A DNA stretch of 41,568 nucleotides from Zunongwangia pacifica. GTDB taxonomy: Bacteria; Bacteroidota; Bacteroidia; Flavobacteriales; Flavobacteriaceae. The translations under genes and the position numbers were made by a program. The notes beneath the pieces were generated by a model that was not told where the DNA came from, made no database searches, and worked only from the letters and a program-made list of their open reading frames with translations. This document shows, piece by piece, positions 7,475-15,405 of this stretch (position 1 is its first letter; each line of letters opens with the position of its first letter). The stretch covers positions 1-41,568 of the forward strand of contig NZ_JAKHSK010000039.1 of NCBI RefSeq assembly GCF_023499215.1, given 5' to 3'.

Positions 7475-9472
7475 ATGGATCATCTTTCAACAGAAATGTG
7501 TTTTGCCTCTGAAGAATATTCGCACGAATTTCTAATTGATTTATATAAAAAGCTTTTAAAGCCACGTCTTGTGGAAGAGAAAATGCTTATTCTTTTGCGC
7601 CAGGGAAAAATAAGTAAATGGTTTGCAGGTATTGGGCAGGAAGCCATTTCGGTGGGTGTGACCGCTATTTTGAATGAAGAAGAGTATATTCTCCCAATGC
7701 ACCGCAATCTGGGCGTTTTTACCACCAGGAATATTCCTTTACACCGCCTGTTTTCGCAGTGGCAGGGAAAGATGAATGGTTTTACCAAAGGCAGGGATCG
7801 CAGTTTTCATTTTGGAACCCAGGAATATAACATTATCGGGATGATCTCTCATTTGGGTCCGCAACTAGGCGTTGCCGATGGAATCGCTTTGGCGCATAAG
7901 TTAAAGAACGAAAAAAAATTAACTGCGGTTTTTACCGGGGAAGGTGGCACCAGCGAAGGTGATTTTCACGAGGCACTCAATATTGCTTCGGTTTGGCAAT
8001 TACCGGTTTTGTTTTGCATCGAAAATAACGGCTATGGTTTATCGACTCCTACAAATGAGCAATATCGCTGTGACCATCTGGCCGATCGTGCAAAAGGTTA
8101 TGGCATGGAATCTCATATTATTGATGGAAACAATGTGCTTGAAGTCTATTCTAAATTGTCCAATATCGCCAGTGATGTTCGGGAAAATCCCCGTCCTGTT
8201 TTAATCGAATTTAAAACGTTTAGAATGCGTGGGCACGAAGAGGCCAGTGGTACCGCTTATGTTCCTGAAGAACTTTTTGCCCATTGGGGAGAAAAAGATC
8301 CGGTGGTAAGGTACGAAAGGCATTTATTGGAACGCGGAGTTTTAAACTGTGACTGGGCAGCGCATGTAAAATGGGAAATTAAACAAGAAATAGAGGAACA
8401 CCTGGCCATTGCAGCAAAAGATATATCACCAGAATTTAATGAAACTAAGGAATTAAATGACGTTTTTCAAAATTCAGAAAATCAACACTTTGAATTATCA
8501 AAAGAAAAAAAAGAACTACGATTTATAGATGCCATTAGTGAAGCTTTAAAAATAACTATGCGCAAACATCCTAACCTGATTATTATGGGACAGGATATCG
8601 CCGAATATGGCGGGGTTTTTAAAATCACCAAGGGCTTTGTTGAAGAGTTTGGTAAAGATCGGGTTAGAAATACCCCTATCTGCGAAAGCGGGATTATAGA
8701 AGTTGCTGCCGGGCTTTCCATTAAAGGAATGAAAGCGGTGGTAGAAATGCAGTTTGCCGATTTTGTAAGTTCAGGGTTTAATCCTATCGTGAATTATCTG
8801 GGCAAACAGCATTATCGTTGGGGACAAAATGCCGATGTCGTGATTAGAATGCCCTGTGGAGCAGGCGTAGGGGCAGGCCCATTCCATAGTCAGTCTAACG
8901 AAGCCTGGTTTACCAAGGTTCCCGGTTTAAAAGTAGTCTATCCATCGAATGCTACCGATGCTAAAGGTTTATTGATTGCCGCCATCAATGATCCCAATCC
9001 GGTGTTATTTTTTGAACATAAAGCCTTATACCGAACGCAAAAAGAGGCGGTCTCCACTGGGGAATATGAAATTGAAATAGGAAAGGCAGCCCTCGTGAAA
9101 TCGGGTAAAAAATTAACGATTATCAGTTATGGCGCTGCATTACAGGAGGCATTACAAATCGTTGAAAAAGAAAATATTGGGGATGCTGAAGTTATCGATC
9201 TTAGAAGCCTTCAGCCGTTAGATAGGGATACTATTTTCACTTCAGTAAAAAAGACGGGAAAAGTTATAATACTAACCGAAGATTCGTTGTTTGGCAGTAT
9301 GGCTTCAGAAATTGCCGCGCAAATTAACGAAAATTGCTTCGAGTTTTTAGATGCACCGGCAATAAGAGTGGGAAGTATGGAAACACCCATTCCATTTTCG
9401 CACGTATTAGAGAACGGCTATTTACCCTACCAAAAATTCAGGCAAAAGCTAAAAGAATTAATAGAATATTAA
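7475..9472 (+). CDS. Fused E1 alpha/beta subunit of a 2-oxoacid dehydrogenase (branched-chain type)
   Basis: A 665-residue thiamine diphosphate enzyme in which E1 alpha (about 15-330) and E1 beta (about 345-665) are one chain. It would decarboxylate a 2-oxoacid, most likely the branched-chain 2-oxo acids, and pass the acyl group to a lipoyl E2. The ThDP motif starts at GEGGTSEGDFHEAL (155-168) and ends at ENN (183-185); RMRGHEEASG (about 250-259) is the phosphorylation-loop region of alpha subunits. The beta half shows GQDIAEYGGVFKITKGF, TPICESGIIEVAAGLS and GAGVGAGPFHSQS. Such fusions are common in Bacteroidota. E2 and E3 are not in this window, so the partner complex is encoded elsewhere. 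The gene is divergent from the oxygenase operon. Confidence 0.93.
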   Translation: MDHLSTEMCFASEEYSHEFLIDLYKKLLKPRLVEEKMLILLRQGKISKWFAGIGQEAISVGVTAILNEEEYILPMHRNLGVFTTRNIPLHRLFSQWQGKMNGFTKGRDRSFHFGTQEYNIIGMISHLGPQLGVADGIALAHKLKNEKKLTAVFTGEGGTSEGDFHEALNIASVWQLPVLFCIENNGYGLSTPTNEQYRCDHLADRAKGYGMESHIIDGNNVLEVYSKLSNIASDVRENPRPVLIEFKTFRMRGHEEASGTAYVPEELFAHWGEKDPVVRYERHLLERGVLNCDWAAHVKWEIKQEIEEHLAIAAKDISPEFNETKELNDVFQNSENQHFELSKEKKELRFIDAISEALKITMRKHPNLIIMGQDIAEYGGVFKITKGFVEEFGKDRVRNTPICESGIIEVAAGLSIKGMKAVVEMQFADFVSSGFNPIVNYLGKQHYRWGQNADVVIRMPCGAGVGAGPFHSQSNEAWFTKVPGLKVVYPSNATDAKGLLIAAINDPNPVLFFEHKALYRTQKEAVSTGEYEIEIGKAALVKSGKKLTIISYGAALQEALQIVEKENIGDAEVIDLRSLQPLDRDTIFTSVKKTGKVIILTEDSLFGSMASEIAAQINENCFEFLDAPAIRVGSMETPIPFSHVLENGYLPYQKFRQKLKELIEY

Positions 9473-9509
9473 TAAATATTGGTTTTTTGATCTTGCTAAT
9501 TAAGAATTG

Positions 9510-9528
9510 TTAACAGCACCTCTGTTAA
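9510..9528. promoter_or_regulatory. Perfect hairpin or dyad between E1 and DUF1328 genes
   Basis: TTAACAG (9510-9516) and CTGTTAA (9522-9528) form a 7-bp perfect dyad with a 5-nt centre, about 70 bp before the DUF1328 gene. It lacks a U-run, so it may be an operator rather than a terminator; undecided. Confidence 0.3.
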
Positions 9529-9599
9529 AGTATTAATAATCTTTTGTTCGCACTAAATCCCTGCGCTAATTTAGGCTTAGCTAATCAAAAAAATCTATT

Positions 9600-9761
9600 A
9601 TGATACGTTTAATTGTAATTTTCCTAATCATTGCTATTGTAGCAGCAATTTTTGGATTTGGAGGGATCGCTTCCGGAGCAACAGAGATCGCTAAGATCAT
9701 TTTTTACATCTTTATCGTTTTACTGGTTATTTCTTTATTAAGCAGACTGTTTAGACGATAA
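9600..9761 (+). CDS. DUF1328 small membrane protein (YtjA-like)
   Basis: A 53-residue hydrophobic protein with two membrane helices: about 3-19 ([17 protein letters not shown]) and 32-48 ([17 protein letters not shown]), joined by the glycine-rich [11 protein letters not shown] turn that marks the DUF1328/YtjA family, and ending in SRLFRR. Family members are often induced under stress or at high cell density, but the function is unknown. The ATG at 9600 is preceded by an AT-rich leader. A clear terminator follows (9786-9829), so it appears to be a single-gene transcript. Confidence 0.85.
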   Translation: MIRLIVIFLIIAIVAAIFGFGGIASGATEIAKIIFYIFIVLLVISLLSRLFRR

Positions 9762-9785
9762 TAGAAAGCAGCAACGAAAATTTAC

Positions 9786-9829
9786 CCAATGTAGACCTCA
9801 CCAATATGTTGCGCTGCATTGGTTTTTTA
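9786..9829 (+). terminator. Terminator after the DUF1328 gene
   Basis: Arms CCAATGTAG (9786-9794) and CTGCATTGG (9814-9822), with one G-U pair, are followed directly by six T residues. It fits a rho-independent terminator, although the loop is 19 nt. Confidence 0.65.
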
Positions 9830-9848
9830 TTTATAAAAACTACTACCT

Positions 9849-10328
9849 ATGAAAAAAGTAATTTCAATTACAGCACTACTTATCTTATTAGTGTCTTGTG
9901 GCGGGCCAAGTAAAGTAGCCAAGGAAGCCAGAAAAACATTTGATGGTACCTGGACGCTTACCAACATTACGTATCCAAATAATACAGGAACCTTTAATGT
10001 AACCTTATTTAACGATGCTTCTGCCAGCTGTTTTGAGGGAAGTACCTGGGATTTTGTGTCTAATAATAATAGGGGGACTTATCAGGTTTCTGGAGCAAAC
10101 TGTGTAGCGGGCACCCGTTATTATATATGGTCTATCGACGAGGAAAATACACCACAGGGAATGTATGATTTTCTGCTAAAACCTGTAAACGAAAAGTATA
10201 AATCTACCAATGGGAATCAGGGGTTCCGATTGAATTTGGTTAGCCTGACCGAAACTTCTATGGTTTGGGAACAAACCGTAACCCTAGAGGGAGCACCTTT
10301 TGTTATTAGAATGATGTTCACTCGATAA
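9849..10328 (+). CDS. Lipocalin-like lipoprotein
   Basis: A 159-residue exported lipoprotein. Residues 1-16 form a lipoprotein signal (KK, then a leucine-rich core) with the lipobox LLVSC at C17. The mature part begins near FDGTWTLTNITYP, a typical lipocalin-like first strand (GxW motif: GTW), and continues as short beta strands with two internal cysteines (about C59 and C79). It ends FVIRMMFTR. Such lipoproteins are common in flavobacteria and are placed on a membrane facing the periplasm; the ligand is unknown. The last codons and stop (ACT CGA TAA) lie in a sequence block shared with 22036-22163, so the 3' end of the gene seems to be formed by a dispersed repeat. Confidence 0.78.
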   Translation: MKKVISITALLILLVSCGGPSKVAKEARKTFDGTWTLTNITYPNNTGTFNVTLFNDASASCFEGSTWDFVSNNNRGTYQVSGANCVAGTRYYIWSIDEENTPQGMYDFLLKPVNEKYKSTNGNQGFRLNLVSLTETSMVWEQTVTLEGAPFVIRMMFTR

Positions 10329-10408
10329 TCAAGAGTAACTAGTAAGGTGCATCGAAATAAAAATAATTTTCTTTTAAATGCCTTATGGGCCTGCCCTTAG
10401 GTAGTTTA
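10319..10408 (+). repeat. Dispersed intergenic element, copy 1
   Basis: The core 10361-10408 (48 bp) matches 22116-22163 at 42 of 48 positions and the reverse strand of 26694-26647 at 38 of 48, with no gaps. The upstream part beginning CTCGATAATC (10321) is also shared with 22036-22045. The core contains CCTTATGGG and CCTTAGG, which can pair imperfectly. It lies between the lipocalin-like gene and the OmpA-family gene and ends 41 nt before the latter's ATG. Confidence 0.75.
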
Positions 10409-10449
10409 TTGAAAAAGAAATATAAAAACTAGAATATTAAATAAATAAG

Positions 10450-11148
10450 ATGATGAAAAAAGCAATAAATAAAATCGTAGCTGTATTTTTCGCAGCCAGT
10501 GTACTTGTTAGTTGTGATGCTATCCAAAATGCCAATAATAAGCAGAAAGGTGCCGTAATAGGATCTGCCAGTGGTGCAGCCATTGGTGGTGTAATTGGTA
10601 ATAATACCGGAGACGGGAATACTGCCTTAGGAGCAATTATTGGTGGGGTTGTAGGAGGTGCAGCCGGTGCATATATAGGGAACCGAATGGATAAGCAGGC
10701 CAAGAAAATAGAAACCGAAGTGCCTGGAGCCGAAGTAGAGCGTGTTGGTGAAGGTATTAACGTAACCTTCGACGAAAATAGTGGTGTTTATTTTGCTACT
10801 GAAAAATATAATATCAACGCGAAATCTGAGGAAACACTAAATAAACTTGCTGGTATTTTTAAAGAATATCCAGACACTAATATTTTAGTTGAAGGGCATA
10901 CCGACAATACAGGTAGTGATAGTTATAACCTAACCTTGTCTAAAAACAGAGCACAGGCGGTTACCAATTATTTAACCGATCACGGAATTTCTGCCAGCAG
11001 ATTCGATACCAAATGGTACGGTGAAGCACAACCAAAATATGATAACTCAACCGCTGAAGGACGTTCTAAAAACAGAAGGGTAGAAATTGCCATTGTTGCT
11101 AATGAAGACCTTAAAAAAGAAGCCGAGAAACAAACTTCAGATAATTAA
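10450..11148 (+). CDS. OmpA-family lipoprotein with glycine zipper
   Basis: A 232-residue outer-membrane-type lipoprotein. The signal peptide ends at the lipobox VLVSC (C22). Residues about 34-80 are a glycine zipper (repeated GAVIGSASGAAIGGVIG and ALGAIIGGVVGGAAGAYIG segments), probably a membrane-associated hairpin. The C-terminal OmpA/Pal domain (about 110-215) binds peptidoglycan, shown by ILVEGHTDNTGSDSYNLTLS, the NRAQAV helix and EGRSKNRRVEIAI. It would anchor the envelope to the cell wall. Two ATGs (10450, 10453) are possible starts. The upstream region contains copy 1 of the 48-bp element. A strong terminator follows at 11311-11345, leaving about 160 bp of untranslated sequence. Confidence 0.92.
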   Translation: MMKKAINKIVAVFFAASVLVSCDAIQNANNKQKGAVIGSASGAAIGGVIGNNTGDGNTALGAIIGGVVGGAAGAYIGNRMDKQAKKIETEVPGAEVERVGEGINVTFDENSGVYFATEKYNINAKSEETLNKLAGIFKEYPDTNILVEGHTDNTGSDSYNLTLSKNRAQAVTNYLTDHGISASRFDTKWYGEAQPKYDNSTAEGRSKNRRVEIAIVANEDLKKEAEKQTSDN

Positions 11149-11310
11149 TAGATAATCCGAGTTCCATTTAAGAAAATCCCGCAGGCCGAGTGAAATCTTT
11201 GTAAAAGATATTGATCAAAGCTTACATTTTGGTGGTATTTCGATGCAAATTTTCAATGAAAATTCACTCAATGTCCCCTAAATGACTGGGAAAATCGAAT
11301 AAAATAAACG

Positions 11311-11345
11311 AAGCCACTCTTTAAATTTAAAGAGTGGCTTTTTTA
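11311..11345 (+). terminator. Strong terminator after the OmpA-family gene
   Basis: A 30-bp perfect palindrome (AAGCCACTCTTTAAA and its complement, 11311-11340) runs into a T-rich tract. The dyad centre leaves a small AT loop. It is the clearest stop signal downstream of 11148. Confidence 0.8.
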
Positions 11346-11480
11346 TTTCATGAAAGCGATAACATAAGGCTGATAGTGCGTTAACAGATTCCTAAATACG
11401 AGTTAAACCCCTCTAAACAGCCTTGTAAAAAGATAAATGGCTTTGTACCTTCAAAAAAGCTAATAAAAAAATCAATTTAT

Positions 11481-12200
11481 ATGAAGACTGTAGATAAAAT
11501 GGAGGTATTACAAAGCCAGTCGGCAGCGTATATTCAGCAGGGAGAAACCGGTAAATTTCTAAAATTAATTCCAGATACTTTTTTAATTAAAGGAAAAGAG
11601 AAAGAAGGCATTTTTAATCAGGGATATGCGATTAGACATATTAACCGAAGAGATATTATCCTTATTGATGTGGTAGAAGAAGAAACCAAAGCTGCTGTAA
11701 AAAAGCTGGTAAACGACGGATATCAGATTAAAGGAATTCTTATCACCTGCGATGGTATTTTAGATGATGCTTATGCCGATTTAAAAACAATTTCTGAAGA
11801 TGCGAACGGAGCACCAATTTATGCGCATCCTAGAAATAATTTTAAAGACGACTTTAAAACAAAAGATATTACCACCCAGGCCAACGATCTTAAGCACTTT
11901 GGAATTAAAGTGATCGATCTTCCCGGTAATGGCGGTGCTTCTGTTTTAGTATATTCTGAAATCAATGATGGTATGGTATTTCCTGGTGATGATGCCGTAG
12001 GATCTGCTTACGATTCAGATCTAAATACCTTTAAGCGTCCCGAAATGAAACGAGAAAATGATGATTTTGGACTGGCGGAAAGCTGGAACGCTTTTGCTGA
12101 AGAATTCACCTATTTCTTTCCACGAAAAGGAAAACCGGCATTTAACATCGAAGAAGGTCAGCAGATCGATATCCTTAACGGCTTAAGCCGAACCAAATAA
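11481..12200 (+). CDS. Metallo-beta-lactamase-fold protein lacking the metal histidines
   Basis: A 239-residue protein whose strand pattern follows MBL-fold hydrolases: IILIDVVEEETKAAVKKLV (59-77), then GILITCDGILDDAYADL (85-101), PIYAHPR (112-118), GIKVIDLPGNGGASVLVY (141-158) and DGMVFPGDDAVGS (163-175). At the place of the T-H-x-H-x-D-H motif it reads T89-C-D-G-I-L-D-D96, and the later PGH histidine is N150; only the aspartate of the GD motif (D170) survives. It should therefore not bind zinc in the usual way and may be a binding or regulatory pseudo-enzyme. No signal peptide is seen. It is a single gene with its own terminator at 12232-12275. The fold call is from pattern only. Confidence 0.7.
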   Translation: MKTVDKMEVLQSQSAAYIQQGETGKFLKLIPDTFLIKGKEKEGIFNQGYAIRHINRRDIILIDVVEEETKAAVKKLVNDGYQIKGILITCDGILDDAYADLKTISEDANGAPIYAHPRNNFKDDFKTKDITTQANDLKHFGIKVIDLPGNGGASVLVYSEINDGMVFPGDDAVGSAYDSDLNTFKRPEMKRENDDFGLAESWNAFAEEFTYFFPRKGKPAFNIEEGQQIDILNGLSRTK

Positions 12201-12555
12201 TATATAAATCACTCCGACTATAGGAGCGTAGACCCTGTAATATTTCAAAATAGAAATTTACAGGGTATTTTTTTTCGCGGTTTTAAAAGTAACTAAACTC
12301 AATACAAAATTGCTGGCATCTTAAATCAAAAAAGAAACTTCGATATGAAATCTCTATCCGTAATTTTCTTACCTCGCCATCAATGTTCGGCTACGATTAT
12401 CTAAAAGGTTTAGGTCATCAGCGTACGCTATTTTTTATAAAATACATGAATTCTAAAAACTATGCGAAAATTGGCTAATTTGGATACAACTTCTTGTTAA
12501 AGAAGGTTTTTATTAGCCATGTAATTCTTAATTTAAAGGATAAAAGAAACCAACT
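12201..12555 (+). other. Intergenic region between MBL-like and aconitase genes
   Basis: Apart from the terminator at 12232-12275 and a small hairpin near the aconitase start (ACTTCTT and AAGAAGGT around 12488-12506), I see no gene, RNA or repeat that can be named. A short stretch near 12334-12350 resembles the hairpin sequence at 21135-21153. Confidence 0.5.
12232..12275 (+). terminator. Terminator after the MBL-like gene
   Basis: ACCCTGTAA (12232-12240) pairs with TTACAGGGT (12258-12266), extended inward by ATTTC/GAAAT, and a run of eight T residues follows. Confidence 0.8.
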
Positions 12556-14550
12556 ATGTCAAAATTAAATGTCACTCAAAAACTTATTAAAGACCATCTT
12601 CTTGAAGGAGATATGATGACCCCCGGAAAAGAAATTGGAATTAAGATCGATCAGGCTTTGCTACAAGATGCTACAGGGACGTTGGTACAGTTAGAGCTTG
12701 AAGCCATGGGACTTAAAAAAGCCCAAACTGAAGTTGCCGTGCAGTATGTAGATCACAACCTTTTACAAACTGATTTTAAAAATGCCGACGATCATAAATT
12801 TTTACTCTCTGCAGCCCGAAAATTTGGACTTTGGTTTAGCAGGCCGGGAAATGGAGTGAGCCATCCCGTTCACATGGAGCGATTTGGAAAACCGGGCAAA
12901 ACCCTGGTAGGATCAGATAGTCACACGCCTGCTGCAGGTTCATTGGGAATGTTAGCCATTGGTACTGGTGGTTTAGATGTTGCCGCCGCTATTGCAGGAC
13001 AACCCTATTATGTAAAAATGCCCCAGGTGATGGGCGTAAAACTTACCGGTAAATTACCCGATTGGGTAAGTGCCAAAGATGTTATTTTAGAGATGCTTCG
13101 CCGACATGATGTAAAAGGCGGAGTAGGAAAAATTATAGAATATTATGGACCGGGAGTAGATACCCTTAGCGCTATGGACCGCCACGTTATCGCCAATATG
13201 GGTGCAGAACTTGGGGCGACAACCACTGTGTTCCCTAGCGATCAGGAAACTAAAAAATTCCTGAAAGCACAGCAACGGGAAGAAGACTGGACAGAATTAT
13301 TGCCAGATGAAGGTTGCGAATACGATTTACACGACGAGATCAACCTAAGCGAGTTAATACCGTTAATCGCGTTACCAACCAGCCCGGGTAATGTGGTACC
13401 GATAGAAGAAGTTGCTGGTAAAAAAATTAGTCAGGCGGTCATTGGTTCCTCTGCAAATCCGGGTCTTCGTGATTTCTGGATTGCCGGCGCAATTGTAAAG
13501 GACAAATCGGTTAATCCAGATGTTTCTTTAGATATCAACCCAACCTCCAGACAAATTATTCAGAATATGATCGATAACCATGCTTTTGCTAATTTGATAA
13601 AAGCAGGTGCCCGTTTCCACCAATCAGGATGTATGGGATGTATAGGAATGGGACAGGCGCCGGCCTCTGGAACCATCAGTTTAAGAACCATGCCAAGAAA
13701 CTTTCCAGACCGTAGTGGTACCAAAGATGATCAGGTGCATTTAGTAAGCCCCGAAACCGCCGCAGCTTCAGCCTTAACAGGAGAGATAACCGACCCAAGG
13801 GATCTGGAGAAACTTTTTGATATGAAATATCCTCAATATGAAGCTCCTGAAATTGAAATCATCAATGAAGATATGTTAGTGCCACCGGCTGAAAACGGAG
13901 AAGAAGTTAAACTTGAAAAAGGCCCTAATATCAAATCCTTACCAACGATCGAGCCACTAGCCGATGAAATTAATGTACCGGTATTATTAAAAATGGGCGA
14001 TAATATTTCTACCGATGAAATATTAAAAGCAGGTGCAGAAGTGCTACCTTTTAGAAGTAACCTGCCAGAAATAAGCAAATTCGCCTTTACCGTAGTCGAT
14101 GAAACCTTTTACGATCGTGCGATGGAAGCGAAAGAAAAGGAGGGAGGCCATATTGTTGTCGCTAAAGATAATTACGCGCAGGGTTCCAGTCGGGAACATG
14201 CGGCTATTGCTCCTAAATATTTAGGACAACATGCAGTGATCGCCAATAGTTATGCAAGGATTGCCTGGCAAAATCTGGTGAATTTCGGGATCTTACCTTT
14301 AGAATTTATCGAAGAATCAGATTATGATAAAATTGAACAGGGCGATACTGTTAGTTTTATAAATCTTAGAGAAGACGTTGAAAAACGGAACAATATTAAA
14401 GTACACGTGAAAAAGGAAAATGGCGACACTGTAGAATTTGAGACTAAACATACGTTGAGTGACCGACAAATAGATGTGTTGTTAAAAGGTGGAATTATAA
14501 ATGCCTTTAAACAACGTATTAAAAAAGAACAGGTGGAAGAAGGAGCCTAA
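12556..14550 (+). CDS. Aconitate hydratase, putative, Aquifex type
   Basis: A 664-residue aconitase-superfamily hydro-lyase, shorter than the roughly 750-900 residue AcnA/AcnB enzymes and matching the putative Aquifex-type class. It would interconvert citrate and isocitrate, or a related substrate, through a [4Fe-4S] cluster. Visible motifs are LVGSDSHTPAAGSLG (117-131), the cluster pair SGCMGCIGMGQ (C359 and C362), and the swivel-domain YAQGSSREHAAIAPKYLG that binds substrate. At the position of the first cluster cysteine (usually GSCTN) the chain reads IGSSANPG (296-303), so this ligand is serine or absent. That could be a subfamily trait and may mean a different substrate or cluster geometry. 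The gene stands alone and ends at a bidirectional terminator. Confidence 0.88.
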   Translation: MSKLNVTQKLIKDHLLEGDMMTPGKEIGIKIDQALLQDATGTLVQLELEAMGLKKAQTEVAVQYVDHNLLQTDFKNADDHKFLLSAARKFGLWFSRPGNGVSHPVHMERFGKPGKTLVGSDSHTPAAGSLGMLAIGTGGLDVAAAIAGQPYYVKMPQVMGVKLTGKLPDWVSAKDVILEMLRRHDVKGGVGKIIEYYGPGVDTLSAMDRHVIANMGAELGATTTVFPSDQETKKFLKAQQREEDWTELLPDEGCEYDLHDEINLSELIPLIALPTSPGNVVPIEEVAGKKISQAVIGSSANPGLRDFWIAGAIVKDKSVNPDVSLDINPTSRQIIQNMIDNHAFANLIKAGARFHQSGCMGCIGMGQAPASGTISLRTMPRNFPDRSGTKDDQVHLVSPETAAASALTGEITDPRDLEKLFDMKYPQYEAPEIEIINEDMLVPPAENGEEVKLEKGPNIKSLPTIEPLADEINVPVLLKMGDNISTDEILKAGAEVLPFRSNLPEISKFAFTVVDETFYDRAMEAKEKEGGHIVVAKDNYAQGSSREHAAIAPKYLGQHAVIANSYARIAWQNLVNFGILPLEFIEESDYDKIEQGDTVSFINLREDVEKRNNIKVHVKKENGDTVEFETKHTLSDRQIDVLLKGGIINAFKQRIKKEQVEEGA

Positions 14551-14586
14551 TTCAGGACGAACTCTATGTTCTTAATGAGAACACCA

Positions 14587-14626
14587 CTAAAAAACCCTTT
14601 CAAAATAAATTGAAAGGGTTTTTTAG
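14587..14626. terminator. Bidirectional terminator between aconitase and hpf
   Basis: Perfect 17-bp arms (14587-14603 and 14610-14626) with the 6-nt loop AATAAA. The arms carry A-tracts and T-tracts on both sides, so it can stop transcription of the plus-strand aconitase gene and of the convergent minus-strand hpf gene. Confidence 0.85.
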
Positions 14627-14659
14627 TATGCTAGTGTGTGTTTGGGAAATAAAAATGTT

Positions 14660-14959
14660 TTAGTGTGTTTGCATTTGCCCTTTTTTCTTATCTAGTTGCT
14701 TATCCAGATCTTTTATCGTTTGGACAGCGGCCGCTTCAAAAGAATTTGAATTAGATTCTGCGAATAGCTGCGGTCCAGGAACGCTTACTTTAATATTACA
14801 TATAAATCCATTTTCATCATCGGCATGATTTCTTTTAAAATGAACTTCTGCGCGGGTAATGAAGTCATATTTTTTCTCTATTTTTTCGAGTTTTTCGTTA
14901 ACAAAACTCTGTAGACGCTCGCTTTTACTTAAAGCAACAAATTGATAAATCGTTTCCAT
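14660..14959 (-). CDS. hpf: Short-form ribosome hibernation promoting factor
   Basis: A 99-residue HPF/RaiA (S30AE) protein, short form without the C-terminal dimerisation domain. Recognisable parts are an N-terminal strand (TIYQFVALSKSERLQSFV), a helix rich in K/E (NEKLEKIEKKYDFITRAEV), the strands CNIKVSVPGPQLFAES and the second helix FEAAAVQTIKDLDKQLDKKK with its basic end. It would bind the 30S decoding site and tRNA/mRNA channel of idle ribosomes. Transcribed alone towards the aconitase gene; the shared terminator lies 34 bp after its stop. Confidence 0.88.
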   Translation of the reverse strand: METIYQFVALSKSERLQSFVNEKLEKIEKKYDFITRAEVHFKRNHADDENGFICNIKVSVPGPQLFAESNSNSFEAAAVQTIKDLDKQLDKKKGQMQTH

Positions 14960-15405
14960 AAAAGTTTTTTTATAGGTCTAAGAACGCTAATAATCGTTAT
15001 TTACACAAGTTTTTATGGCTTCTTTTAGAAACAATTAAGATAGATTTAAAAATTTATAGGTTTACCTGACTAATATTTAATATTTTTAGAAAACAACCCC
15101 TTTAAATTAAGAGTTTACTTACAAATATCAACTTAAAAAATAGAATAAACCCTTAAAATTATAGGGTTTTATGCGTTTAATTAATCGATTTAGGAAGAAA
15201 AACGACTGTTAAGGTTATTTAAGAATAATTTTATGCAGTTTAGGGATCGTTCAAACTTTAAAAGTTCAAGGTTCAAAAGTTACAGTATGGTCTTGATTCT
15301 TGTGTCTTGATTCTTAATCTCACTTCCTCTAATTAATTCATAACTTTTAAGGCTAAAAATAAAGTTTGTTTCGTATCTTACGTGTTGATTTAAAATAGGA
15401 TAGTG
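14960..15405. repeat. Intergenic region with a repeat module also seen at 183-340
   Basis: No gene seen. At 15251-15290 the TTCAAGGTTCAAAAGTT module of the left-end mosaic reappears, followed at 15291-15330 by the CTTGATTCTTGTG-type run, in the same orientation. A 7-bp hairpin, AAACCCT/AGGGTTT, lies at 15147-15169. The part near 14960-15060 should hold the hpf promoter, but I cannot point to one. Confidence 0.65.

Noticed and set aside
10437-10703. Minus-strand ORF opposite the OmpA-family gene
   Set aside because: Its proline/alanine-rich translation mirrors the glycine zipper of the real gene; a shadow frame.
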